A stretch of DNA of 64,000 nt from Devosia sp. (GTDB taxonomy: Bacteria > Pseudomonadota > Alphaproteobacteria > Rhizobiales > Devosiaceae), in NCBI RefSeq assembly GCF_024707125.1, contig NZ_JANQAH010000009.1, positions 372,001 through 436,000 on the forward strand, written 5' to 3'. The notes below the pieces were generated by a model. That model was not told the origin of the DNA. It was given only the letters and a program-made list of their open reading frames with translations, and did no database searches. This document shows, in pieces, positions 18,933-27,077 of this stretch. Numbering within the stretch: the stretch's first letter is position 1; each line of letters starts with the position of its first letter. Both the position numbers and the translations under genes were made by a program.

Positions 18933-20051
18933 TCAGCTCCGGGGCAAATTGCCCAGTGTCCGCGCCAGTCCTTCCGTGTCCCCGTCCTTTTGGGCGAGGC
19001 GCCGCGCGGTATCGGCTTCATAGGCCCTGACGATCCGCCCAACAAGTGCGTGACGCACCACGTCCTTGTCGTTGAAACGGCTGATATGCACCCCTTCGAC
19101 GCCATCGAGCAGATTGACGGCTTCCACCAGCCCCGATTTTTCGCCGCGCGGCAAGTCGACCTGGGTCGGGTCGCCGGTAACGATCATCTTCGAGTTCTCA
19201 CCGAGACGCGTCAGGAACATCTTCATCTGCATGGATGTGGTGTTCTGCGCTTCGTCGAGGATGACGACCGCGTTGGAGAGGGTGCGGCCGCGCATGAAGG
19301 CGAGCGGAGCAACCTCGATGATCCCCGACGTGATGCAGCGCTCGACATTTTCGGGTTTCATCATGTCGTAGAGCGCATCGTAGAGCGGGCGCAGATAGGG
19401 ATCGACCTTTTCCTTCATGTCGCCCGGGAGGAAACCCAGGCGCTCGCCGGCCTCGACGGCCGGACGGGAAAGGATGATGCGGTTGATATCGCCGCGTTCG
19501 AGCAGCGAAGCCGCATGAGCCACGGCAAGATAGGTCTTGCCGGTACCGGCGGGGCCGACGCCGAAGACGAGCTCCGAGCGATCCATGGCGCGCATATAGG
19601 CGTCCTGGGCCGGGGTTCGGGCGGCGATGGTGGCCTTTCGCGTAGCGATCTGGGCCATGCGCACCTTGCCCTTGCGCTCAAGCGTGGGCAGGGTCAGCTG
19701 GCTATCTTCGGTCTCGACCATGCGGATGACGGCGTCGACATCGGCGATGTCGGCGCTGCGGCCTTCTTCAAGGCTTGTGTAGAGCGATTCCAGCACGCGG
19801 CGTGCCTGGTCGACCCGTGACGCCGAACCTTTCAACAGCACATGATTGCCGCGCGGCGTGGCCGAGACGGATAGGCGCTGTTCGATGAGGGCGAGGTTCT
19901 GGTCAAAATCGCCGTAGAGCTGGGCAGCCAGGCGATTGTCGTCAAAGGCGAGTTCGAGTTGCGATGCGAGGGCGTTATCGGCGGTGGGTGGCAAGTGCCT
20001 GCTCAAACTTTCTCGGCTCCCGAAGGGGGCGCCGCGGAGCGCGTCGCCCAT
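18933..20051 (-). CDS. phoH: PhoH-like ATPase
   Basis: A 372-residue cytoplasmic P-loop ATPase with an N-terminal KH-like part. Walker A is GPAGTGKTYLA, Walker B is AVVILDEAQN, and TGDPTQVDLP and RPAVEAGERLGFLPGD are family hallmarks. PhoH is thought to be an RNA helicase-like partner of YbeY. The ATG at 20051 has no clear ribosome binding site. A TTG at 20006, preceded by GGGAG and giving a protein starting (M)SRHLPPTADN, is a serious alternative. Upstream the usual miaB partner is missing; a repeat island intervenes. Confidence 0.93.
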   Translation of the reverse strand: MGDALRGAPFGSRESLSRHLPPTADNALASQLELAFDDNRLAAQLYGDFDQNLALIEQRLSVSATPRGNHVLLKGSASRVDQARRVLESLYTSLEEGRSADIADVDAVIRMVETEDSQLTLPTLERKGKVRMAQIATRKATIAARTPAQDAYMRAMDRSELVFGVGPAGTGKTYLAVAHAASLLERGDINRIILSRPAVEAGERLGFLPGDMKEKVDPYLRPLYDALYDMMKPENVERCITSGIIEVAPLAFMRGRTLSNAVVILDEAQNTTSMQMKMFLTRLGENSKMIVTGDPTQVDLPRGEKSGLVEAVNLLDGVEGVHISRFNDKDVVRHALVGRIVRAYEADTARRLAQKDGDTEGLARTLGNLPRS

Positions 20052-20106
20052 GCATTAATGAGGCTAGGATGATTTGGGTTCGATGTCTGTAGATAAATTG
20101 TGACAC

Positions 20107-20163
20107 TTCACCCCGGCCGCAAGAGCGGCCAAATCGCTCCGGTGGAGCGATTTGAGGGGTGAA
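20107..20163. repeat. Nested inverted repeat that folds as a three-way junction
   Basis: The outer arms TTCACCCC (20107-20114) and GGGGTGAA (20156-20163) enclose two complete hairpins: GGCCGC-aaga-GCGGCC (20115-20130) and AAATCGCTCC-ggt-GGAGCGATTT (20131-20153). Almost every base is paired. It lies about 55 bases upstream of the phoH ATG and at the left edge of the tandem array. It could be a REP element, a phoH leader structure or a terminator. No U tract follows. Confidence 0.7.
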
Positions 20164-20203
20164 GGCTATGAGAGCTACGCTCGAATGGCGTGAGGTTTTG
20201 GCC

Positions 20204-21000
20204 AAACTCGATCCTCCACTGGCATCGGCCCAAGGGGCATCGGTGTTTTGGGGAGGACATGGGGGGTGGGGTCCGGGGGCCTTGAGGGCCGGCAGGTGGC
20301 CAGCATGGGGTTGGCCCGGGGCCGATCCCCAACCGGCGTCGACCCGAGGGGCATCGGTGTTTTTGGGGAGGGCATGGAGAGCGGGCTTTGGGGGCTTGAG
20401 GCCGGCAGATGGCGGGGATGGGGTTGGCCTCTGATCGATCCCGACCGGCATTGACCCGGGGGTATCAGTGTTCTGGCAGGACATGGGGAATGGGGCTCCG
20501 GGGGCCTAGAGGTTGGTACACTCGGATGAGGGTGACGTGGGATCGATCCCCAACCGGCGTCGGCCCAGGGGCGTCGGTGTTTTTGGAGAGGGGCGTGGAG
20601 AAGTGTGGGCTTTGGGGGGCTTGAGGCCGACAGGTCGCCTGGATGGGGTTGGCCTCCGATCGATCGCAGACCGGCATTGACCCAAGGGCATCGGTGCTTT
20701 GGCAGGACATGGGAACTCGGGCTCCGGGGGCCTAGAGGTTGGTACACTTGGATGAGGTAGACGTGGGATCGATCCCCAACCGGCGTCGACCCGGGGGCAT
20801 CGGTGCTTTTGGAGAGGGGCATGGAGAGAGTGGGCTTTGGGGGCTTGAGGCCGGCAGGTCGCCTGGATGGGGTCGGCCCCTGATAGACCCCCGACCGGCA
20901 CTGACCCAGGGGCATCGGTGTTTTGGCGGGACATGGGAACTGGGGTCGGCAAGTCACTTGGATGAGGTTGATCTGGGATCGATCTTCAACGGGCATTGAC
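20204..21000. repeat. G-rich tandem array of alternating 108-117 base units
   Basis: A core resembling GATCCCCAACCGGCGTCGAC, followed by CCGGGGGCATCGGTGTTTT, recurs with starts near 20210, 20324, 20437, 20545, 20662, 20771, 20886 and (truncated) 20981, spaced 95-117 bases. Copies alternate: those at 20324, 20545 and 20771 read GCGTCG, while those at 20437, 20662, 20886 and 20981 read GCATTG or GCACTG. The sequences between cores also alternate, so the true unit is a dimer of about 221-226 bases. The plus strand is very rich in G. Several cores sit beside GATCGATC. Units are not multiples of three, so the long proline-rich minus-strand readings are unlikely to be protein. No function is recognised. 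Confidence 0.85.
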
Positions 21001-21171
21001 GGGCAAGGTGGCTTGGGGGGTTGCGTGGGCGGCAGGCGGTTGCCGCGCTGAAATTGGCCGCGGGCGCGTTAGGGGTCGATGGGAGGTCGTTGCTGCACCC
21101 AACGCCAATATCCGCCCCGGCCTTTCGGCTTTGCGGTTGCACAGCGCGATGCCCTTCGGGCGCACGGTGAA

Positions 21172-21221
21172 AAGCGGCTTTCGCCCCAAAACTTGGTAGA
21201 AAGAAGAGGCGAAAGCCGCTT
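21172..21221. repeat. 14-base perfect inverted repeat
   Basis: AAGCGGCTTTCGCC (21172-21185) and GGCGAAAGCCGCTT (21208-21221) form a perfect stem with a 22-base loop, followed 12 bases later by an eight-T run. It could be a terminator or REP. The surrounding 21001-21480 has no convincing gene, although the minus strand stays open and may hold decayed or repeat sequence. Confidence 0.6.
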
Positions 21222-21485
21222 CCCACGTCCGGGATTTTTTTGCGCATGCCTCGAGCGGCCCCCTTTTGGGGTTTTACGGTCCGAAGCGCCGTCGGACGTG
21301 CTTGTCCGTAGACAGCACGACGGGGGCGCTCCGCCGCTTGGCCGGTGGTCGGCATCCACGCATCCGCCTGAGCGACCTCAAGCGGCCCGACTTCCCACCC
21401 GGCACTTCGTCGGTACCGCGTGTTATCGGTGGGAACGGGGAGAGATTGGCACAGTTTTTTACCGTGGGGATAAGATGGATAGATC

Positions 21486-21630
21486 TGCCCCCCTCACCGA
21501 CTCGGCTTCGCCGAGCCACCTCTCCCCGAGAGGGAGAGGAATAAGAGGGGACCGCTGCTCTTTCTTGCGCCGGCCTGTTCTTCTCCCTCTCGGGGAGAAG
21601 GTGGCGCGAAGCGCCGGATGAGGGGGCCTT
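21486..21630. repeat. Inverted pair of REP elements
   Basis: Two related palindromes in opposite orientation: 21486-21540 (CCCCCTCACC, a GGCTTCGCC stem, then CTCTCCCCGAGAGGGAGAGG) and 21588-21630 (TTCTCCCTCTCGGGGAGAAG, GTGGC, a second stem, GATGAGGGGGCC). A third relative lies at 3590-3640. The arrangement resembles a bacterial interspersed mosaic element. Confidence 0.7.
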
Positions 21631-21745
21631 TTCGCGCGCGGAACTTGCGAGCATAGCTCTCATGGCCCCAAGGGAGAGGTGGGTGGTCACGCCTGGCGCG
21701 GTACATCTAGAAATAGTCGCTATAGAGTTGAGGTAAAGAACAACC

Positions 21746-22129
21746 ATGGTCCACATCGCCGTCGATCCATTTCCAGCCGACGACATCATGCGTGTTCTCT
21801 GGCTTTCCGCATGGGGCGATGCTGGACCGGCGAGCTGGCAGCCGGTGCTGTCGCGCAGCCTCGTTCATGTCGGGGCGTATGAAGGCGAGACGCTGGTGGG
21901 TTTTGTCAACGTCGCCTGGGATGGCGGCATGCATGCCTTCATTCTCGACACCTGCACGCACCAGGATTTTCGACGGCTGGGCATTGCCACCAAGCTCGTG
22001 AAGGCGGCGGAGGATGCAGCAAGGGCGCGCGGCGCCAAGTGGCTCCACGTCGATTTCGAACCGCATCTCACCGAGTTTTATCGCGCCTGCGGGTTCAGAC
22101 CGACGGAAGCTGGGCTTGTTGCGCTTTAG
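21746..22129 (+). CDS. GNAT family N-acetyltransferase
   Basis: A small 127-residue GNAT protein. ETLVGFVNVAWDGGMHAFILDTCTHQDFRRLGIATKLVKAAEDAARARG contains the beta-4 strand and the acetyl-CoA loop (R-R-L-G-I-A), followed by WLHVDFEPHLTEFYRACGF, the C-terminal motif with a candidate catalytic Tyr. GAGG precedes the ATG. The substrate is unknown. It is one of two cargo genes in the island between phoH and miaB. Confidence 0.82.
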   Translation: MVHIAVDPFPADDIMRVLWLSAWGDAGPASWQPVLSRSLVHVGAYEGETLVGFVNVAWDGGMHAFILDTCTHQDFRRLGIATKLVKAAEDAARARGAKWLHVDFEPHLTEFYRACGFRPTEAGLVAL

Positions 22130-22221
22130 GCAGTATTTCGGCCGCGCCAGACAAAGCCGGATGGCCCAGGTCGCAAACTCGTTGTAGCTGAGCAGATAAA
22201 TCACGCCAGGCGGGACGCCTC

Positions 22222-22814
22222 ATGGAAATAGCTTACTTGGCAATACTGGGGCTTTTGCCGCTGATTGTCCTGGGCCTGGCGGCATTGGTCGTTTGGCTGT
22301 TTTTTCGCTTCCTCGTCTTTAGATGGCGCCGCACCCGCCCCAACCAGATCCTTGGCCGACTCTTTATCATCCTCAGCGCGGTCGCGTTTATCGCCGTGCC
22401 CTTGTGGGTTTGAAACAGTGGGAACACTCGCTCCTGTTTGGACATCTGCCAAAACCTTTGGAAGCGACCGAAATAGAGTATCGGCTTGAAGAGAGCTGGG
22501 GGATCGGAGGGCCCGGGGACGCCGAAACCGGTTTCGTGGTGTACCGACTAGACGACTACAGCAAGAAATGGGCGTTGGAGCAGGGAGCAAATTTAGGCTC
22601 CAGGCTCGCCGACTATTCCGGTGCCTGGCATTCCACGCCCATCGACTATGCCAGGGATTCTGACCGCTGGGAGGCTTCTGGCGTCGAGGGGTATTTGGGC
22701 AAATACGGCTACAGCATCGAGGTGGACGAGGCGTGGCTTGAGAAAGCCAATGAGACAATGCGCCTGCCGGGTGCCGCTTATTCCTACGGCAAGGGGGCAG
22801 CGTCACGCTCGTAG
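22222..22814 (+). CDS. Unknown membrane-anchored protein, probably one gene split by a frameshift
   Basis: The first 63 residues form two hydrophobic helices (YLAILGLLPLIVLGLAALVVWLFF and LGRLFIILSAVAFIAVPLW) separated by a basic segment, then stop at 22413. A second frame continues at once with GLKQWEHSLLFGHLPKPLEA and runs to 22814 as a soluble, acidic, Trp- and Tyr-rich domain of about 130 residues. The second frame upstream of the junction is proline/arginine-rich and looks non-coding. One extra base in the GGGTTT run at 22406-22411 would fuse the parts into a 197-residue protein. No family is recognised. A strong hairpin follows at the stop. Two separate genes remain possible. Confidence 0.55.
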
Positions 22815-22837
22815 ACCCGGAAGGGGGCCGGGTCTAC
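22811..22837 (+). terminator. Hairpin at the end of the unknown gene and of miaB
   Basis: GTAGACCCGG pairs with CCGGGTCTAC around a seven-base purine-rich loop, followed by TTCTTCT. It lies between two convergent genes and could serve both. Confidence 0.65.
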
Positions 22838-22856
22838 TTCTTCTACGCCGGCTGAA

Positions 22857-24248
22857 TTAGGCCGCAACCGCCTGCCGCAGGCGGCCGACCAGCGAATTGG
22901 TCGATGTGCCGATGATCTCTACCTCGTGAATCCCGCCGATGAGATCGGTAGACCCTTCGAGATGCACGGCCTGCAGATAGGGCGAGCGGCCACCCACCTG
23001 CCCCGGCATGCGCCCGACGCGTTCGATTAAGACGGGGAGCGTGCGGCCGACGCAGGAGGCATGAAAATCGGTGGTCTGCTTGTTGACCAGCTCCTGCAGG
23101 CGCGCGAGGCGCTCCGCCTTCACAGATTCTTCCACCTGCTCGGTGAGGTTGGCGCCGGGCGTACCGGGGCGGGTCGAATATTTGAAGGAATAGGCCGAAG
23201 AATAGCCGACATCGCGGATGATTTTCAGCGTGTCCTCAAAGTCCGCGTCGGTCTCGCCGGGGAAGCCGACGATGAAATCGCCCGAAAACGCCATGTCGGG
23301 GCGCGCGTCCTTGATCCGCTCGATGAGGCGCACGTATTCGGCCGCAGTGTGCTTGCGGTTCATGGCTTTCAGGATGCGGTCGGAACCGGACTGCACCGGC
23401 AGGTGCAGATAGGGCATGAGGAAATCGAGGTCGCGATGCGCCGCGATCAACGCGTCGTCCATGTCGCGCGGGTGACTGGTGGTGTAGCGCAGGCGCTCGA
23501 GGCCAGGGATTTCAGAGAGAAGATAAGCCAGCTCACCAAGTCCGACAGCGCGGCCGGCAGAATCTTCGCCGTGATAGGCGTTCACATTCTGGCCGAGCAG
23601 GGTGATTTCCTTGACGCCGGCATCGGCGAGGCGGCGGGCCTCTTCAAGCACCTGGGCCACCGGGCGGCTGACTTCAGCGCCACGGGTATAGGGCACGACG
23701 CAGAAGGAACAGAACTTGTCGCAGCCTTCCTGCACGGTGAGGAAGGCGGTGAGGCCACGACCGATGGTGACGTCCTTCTTGGCCGCCGGCAGGTGGGCGA
23801 ACTTGTCTTCTTCGGGAAAATCGGTGTCGACCACGGCGCGGCGCAGGGCCGGGTGCATGTGGCGATTGCCTTCGGCCTTCTTCAGCATGTCGGGCAGGCG
23901 GTGATAGGCCTGCGGCCCGAAGACCATGTCGACCATGGGGGCGCGGCGGGCGATTTCCTCGCCTTCGGCCTGGGCGACGCAGCCAGCGACGCCGATCATC
24001 AGATCGCCGCCGGTGGCGCGCTTTTCGTTCTGCAGTTCCTTGAGGCGGCCGAGTTCGGAGAAAACCTTCTCACTCGCCTTTTCGCGGATATGGCAGGTAT
24101 TGAGCAGCACGAGATCGGCTTCAGCCATGTCCTGGGTCGGCGCATAACCATGCGGCGCCAGGGCGTCGGCCATGCGGTCGCTGTCATAGACATTCATCTG
24201 ACAGCCATAGGTTTTGATGAAGAGCTTCTTCGGCGCGATCTGGTTCAT
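22857..24248 (-). CDS. miaB: tRNA-2-methylthio-N6-dimethylallyladenosine synthase MiaB
   Basis: A radical-SAM methylthiotransferase that adds the 2-methylthio group to i6A37 in tRNAs reading UNN codons. It has 463 residues. The N-terminal UPF0004 domain carries the auxiliary cluster cysteines Cys16, Cys52 and Cys90 (TYGCQMN, NTCHIRE, VAGCVAQ). The radical-SAM triad is Cys176-X3-Cys180-X2-Cys183 in [14 protein letters not shown] domain closes the protein. In many alphaproteobacteria miaB sits directly before phoH; here 2.8 kb separates them. The long open plus-strand frame opposite is an antisense shadow. Confidence 0.97.
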   Translation of the reverse strand: MNQIAPKKLFIKTYGCQMNVYDSDRMADALAPHGYAPTQDMAEADLVLLNTCHIREKASEKVFSELGRLKELQNEKRATGGDLMIGVAGCVAQAEGEEIARRAPMVDMVFGPQAYHRLPDMLKKAEGNRHMHPALRRAVVDTDFPEEDKFAHLPAAKKDVTIGRGLTAFLTVQEGCDKFCSFCVVPYTRGAEVSRPVAQVLEEARRLADAGVKEITLLGQNVNAYHGEDSAGRAVGLGELAYLLSEIPGLERLRYTTSHPRDMDDALIAAHRDLDFLMPYLHLPVQSGSDRILKAMNRKHTAAEYVRLIERIKDARPDMAFSGDFIVGFPGETDADFEDTLKIIRDVGYSSAYSFKYSTRPGTPGANLTEQVEESVKAERLARLQELVNKQTTDFHASCVGRTLPVLIERVGRMPGQVGGRSPYLQAVHLEGSTDLIGGIHEVEIIGTSTNSLVGRLRQAVAA

Positions 24249-24344
24249 GACGGGCTATTTACCAGACCATCAGGTATGACGCTACCGCCTGCAACCGGCA
24301 TGGGGGCGAGCGTGTTGTGTCACTGGAGAGCAAAGGACTGTGTC

Positions 24345-24533
24345 ATGACCAAAGCACAAAAGGATCAGGCTGCTGCCATGCGGGATGGACAAAAGCCCGG
24401 CCCCGGCGATTCCCCGGTACAGGTGCGCAATGCCGGGGCGGAAGCACAGGCTGACAAGCCGCGGAAATGGGATAAGGTGGACGAGGCGGTAGACGAGAGT
24501 TTTCCGGCCAGCGACGCTAGCGCAAAGTATTGA
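24345..24533 (+). CDS. Small conserved protein with a DESFPASD tail
   Basis: A 62-residue hydrophilic protein, MTKAQKDQAAAMRDG...KWDKVDEAVDESFPASDASAKY. The acidic C-terminal motif D-E-(S/T)-F-P-A-S-D is one I recognise from small uncharacterised alphaproteobacterial proteins. No function is known to me. The ATG has AAAGGA seven bases upstream. Its stop overlaps a possible TTG start of the histidine kinase downstream, so the two are probably co-transcribed. Confidence 0.65.
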   Translation: MTKAQKDQAAAMRDGQKPGPGDSPVQVRNAGAEAQADKPRKWDKVDEAVDESFPASDASAKY

Positions 24534-24580
24534 CCCGCCCGCCTGGGCCTAACCTGCCAGCCGACAAGGATCAGGACGCC

Positions 24581-26311
24581 ATGGCAGCACATGCCCACGA
24601 CCGGGTCGCGGACTCCGGCAAGGCAAGGAGTCTCCAGTCGCGACGGCCCCAGCCGGTCGCGCTTTATCTGTTTGCGCTCATGCTGGTCATTCTCCTGCCG
24701 GCGCTGATCGTGGCGCTGGTCCTGCTCAACAGCACCAATGACGCGCAGGAAAAGGTCGTTGAATCCCTGACCAATGCCACCGTGCAGGCCATGGGCCAGT
24801 CGGTGGATCGCGAAATTTCGGGCATGATCACGACGCTGCGCGTGCTCTCCTCCGATCAGTCCCTCGAAGCGGGGGATCTCGAGCAATTCCATCGTCGCGC
24901 CACCATCGCCCTGGCCGGCACCGGATCCTACATTATCGGTATCGACGAGGATGCCAATCAGCTGGTCAACAGCCGGGTGGAATTCGGCGCGCCGCTGGGC
25001 CAGACATCCGACATGATCACCGCGGCCCGGGCGCTTGAACGGGCGCGCCCGACCGTTTCCAACCTGTTCTTCGGCCAGGTAGCGCAGACCTGGGTCTATA
25101 ATGTGTGGCTGCCGCTCGCCGAGGACGCGCCGGTGCGGCTGCTTGCCTTGACGCAAAACGCGCGCGATCTCATCCCGGTGCTGCAATCGCGGGAATTGCC
25201 GCAGGGCTGGAACGCCGCGCTGGTCGATGGCACCAATACGGTAATTGCCTCGACCACTGGGGACGAATTCTCCATCGGCGACACGCTGCCCATGCGGCGC
25301 AATCTCGAGGACACGGCTTCGGGCTGGACCGAAGAGGTGTTTCACGATGAAAAAGTGGTGACGGCCGAATGGCGTTCGGGCCTGACCGGCTGGCGCATCA
25401 TCGCCTGGGCCTCGGCCGCGCAGGTCAAGCGCCCCCTGGGTGAATCCTTGTTGCAGCTGGCGGCCTGGGGTCTCGTCATTGCCGTGGTGGCCTCGCTGAT
25501 CGCCGTTTTCATCGCCCAGCAGCTTAGCCGCTCGGTGCGGGGCCTGAGGCTCGATGCGCAGCGCCTGGGGCGCGGCGAAGCCGTGTTCGAGCGCTATTAC
25601 CCGGTGGCGGAAATCGATGAAGTGTCGAAAGCCCTGGTGCAGGCTTCGCGACAGCGGCAGACGGCGGAACGCGATGTGCGCTTTTTGATGCGCGAACTGG
25701 CGCATCGCTCGAAAAACCAGATGGCAGTCATTTCTGCCATGGCCAAGCAGACGGCGCGGGGCGCCACCGATGTGCCGCGTTATGTCGAGGCGCTGGAGCG
25801 CCGCATCATGGGGCTGGCGCGCTCGACCGACCTGCTGCTGGCGCATGGACGGGCCGGGGTGTCGCTGCGCGAACTCGTTGACCTGCACCTGGCGCCCTTC
25901 CGGCCGCAGGAGCTCGCGCGGGTGAAGGTTGACGGGGCCGATCTCAGGATCAATCCACAGGGCGCGCAGATCCTGGGGATGGCGGTGCACGAGCTGGCCG
26001 TCAATGCGACCCAGTATGGCGCCTTTGCCGACGAAAAGGGCCGGTTGACCCTCACCTGGGTCGAGGATGGGGATCAGCTCGCCATGCGCTGGCGCGAGAC
26101 CTTGTCGGGACCGCTCAAGGCCAGCGAGAGGGCAGGTTTTGGCACGACCGTGTTGCGCTCCATGGTGGGCGGGGCGCTGGGGGCTAAAGTGGAACGGCAC
26201 GAGCATGCCGATGGGGTGGAGTGGACCATCGACATTCCCATGACCGCGCTCGATCCGGCCTTTGCCGCGGTGCGGCCGGACGAGCAGCTGCAAGAGCGCA
26301 AGAATCAATAA
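24581..26311 (+). CDS. Membrane sensor histidine kinase, HWE/HisKA_2 type
   Basis: A 576-residue two-pass sensor kinase. TM1 (about 27-50) and TM2 (about 295-318) flank a periplasmic sensor domain of roughly 240 residues, probably a Cache-like fold. A HAMP-like linker leads to the H-box RELAHRSKNQMAVI with the phospho-acceptor His near 375. The N-box HELAVNATQYGAF and a short G-box (GFGTTVLRSMV) match the HWE family, which in alphaproteobacteria often feeds the general stress response via PhyR-type regulators. No response regulator lies nearby. A TTG at 24530 is in frame and overlaps the small gene, but the ATG at 24581 has AAGGA upstream and was preferred. Confidence 0.88.
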   Translation: MAAHAHDRVADSGKARSLQSRRPQPVALYLFALMLVILLPALIVALVLLNSTNDAQEKVVESLTNATVQAMGQSVDREISGMITTLRVLSSDQSLEAGDLEQFHRRATIALAGTGSYIIGIDEDANQLVNSRVEFGAPLGQTSDMITAARALERARPTVSNLFFGQVAQTWVYNVWLPLAEDAPVRLLALTQNARDLIPVLQSRELPQGWNAALVDGTNTVIASTTGDEFSIGDTLPMRRNLEDTASGWTEEVFHDEKVVTAEWRSGLTGWRIIAWASAAQVKRPLGESLLQLAAWGLVIAVVASLIAVFIAQQLSRSVRGLRLDAQRLGRGEAVFERYYPVAEIDEVSKALVQASRQRQTAERDVRFLMRELAHRSKNQMAVISAMAKQTARGATDVPRYVEALERRIMGLARSTDLLLAHGRAGVSLRELVDLHLAPFRPQELARVKVDGADLRINPQGAQILGMAVHELAVNATQYGAFADEKGRLTLTWVEDGDQLAMRWRETLSGPLKASERAGFGTTVLRSMVGGALGAKVERHEHADGVEWTIDIPMTALDPAFAAVRPDEQLQERKNQ

Positions 26312-26446
26312 GTCTGGCTTTGTCTGGTGCTTTGCACTATAGGGACCGCCAGCAGGCTCAACTTTGCCCGCGCTATTAACAGGCCCTACCTGGACGACAT
26401 CCTGGCTGGGGCTCTTTCATCCTCAAAATTCTAGAAGGATTTGCCG

Positions 26447-26716
26447 ATGTCGATTACCGCTGAGCGCAAGACCGCCCTGATCAAGGAATACGCCACCACT
26501 GCCAACGATACCGGCTCGCCGGAAGTGCAGGTTGCGATCCTTTCCGAGCGCATTGCCAACCTCACCGAGCACTTCAAGGGCCACAACAAGGACAACCACT
26601 CCCGTCGTGGTCTCCTCAAGCTGGTTTCGACCCGTCGTAGCCTCCTCGATTACCTCAAGAAGGTCGACGAGAACCGCTACAAGACGCTGATCGAAAAGCT
26701 CGGCCTGCGTCGCTAA
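26447..26716 (+). CDS. rpsO: 30S ribosomal protein S15
   Basis: An 89-residue S15, the exact usual length, binding the 16S central domain. [32 protein letters not shown]... through the [26 protein letters not shown] core are diagnostic. The ATG at 26447 has AAGGA upstream; an in-frame TTG six bases earlier is less likely. It precedes pnp in the conserved order, but truB and rbfA, the usual upstream partners, are not here. Confidence 0.98.
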   Translation: MSITAERKTALIKEYATTANDTGSPEVQVAILSERIANLTEHFKGHNKDNHSRRGLLKLVSTRRSLLDYLKKVDENRYKTLIEKLGLRR

Positions 26717-26729
26717 GACGACAAAAATT

Positions 26730-26757
26730 CCGGCGCGGGGGTTACCTCCCGCGCCGG
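26730..26757 (+). terminator. Hairpin between rpsO and pnp
   Basis: CCGGCGCGGG and CCCGCGCCGG pair around eight bases, 13 bases after the rpsO stop. A weak T run (TTGCCCTTT) follows. In other bacteria the rpsO-pnp gap carries a partial terminator and RNase processing sites. Confidence 0.65.
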
Positions 26758-26780
26758 TTGCCCTTTCAGGAGCGGTTTCA

Positions 26781-26802
26781 GGAAAGTGGGCACCACTTTT
26801 CC
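26781..26802. repeat. Rhizobial-type intergenic palindrome; rest of the pnp leader
   Basis: GGAAAGTGG-gca-CCACTTTTCC is an imperfect palindrome of a type seen often between rhizobial genes; 30148-30172 has a related stem. The rest of the 361-base rpsO-pnp gap shows no gene. It holds a CCGGTG/CACCGG stem at 26997-27014 that could be part of a pnp leader hairpin of the kind used for autocontrol in enterics. Confidence 0.5.
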
Positions 26803-27077
26803 GGTTCGAAAGCGCGACCAGACTGAACGGGCATATACTGGGGCGGTGATTGCCCCTTAGGCCGGCAGCGCCGGAGCATGGCAGGATTATTGGCGCCTTC
26901 CGCTGTGGAGCCGCTTGTTGTCTTGTCCATGTTCTGAACCTGTCAGAGACAGAAACAGTGCCTGATTTTGAGCTGGTGCGTACATGGGGTACGGCGCCGG
27001 TGCGGGCACACCGGAAGCGTTCGTGGGCCCTCGCCTATCCCGCGTTCCCGCGCTCCGGCAGAATGGAAAGACAAAAG

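Noticed and set aside
20175..20996. A 273-codon proline-rich open frame on the minus strand across the tandem array
   Set aside because: Repeat units are not multiples of three, so each unit is read in a different frame; there is no ribosome binding site or known domain. Lack of stops follows from base composition.
20204..21000. CRISPR array
   Set aside because: Units are too long, repeats are diverged and alternate in type, the intervening parts are themselves repeated rather than unique spacers, and there are no cas genes.
21707..22204. Minus-strand frame opposite the small GNAT gene, starting MIYLLSYNEFATWAIRL
   Set aside because: The first 25 residues look protein-like but most of the frame is the shadow of the GNAT gene. 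It could be a remnant of a lost gene, but nothing supports it.
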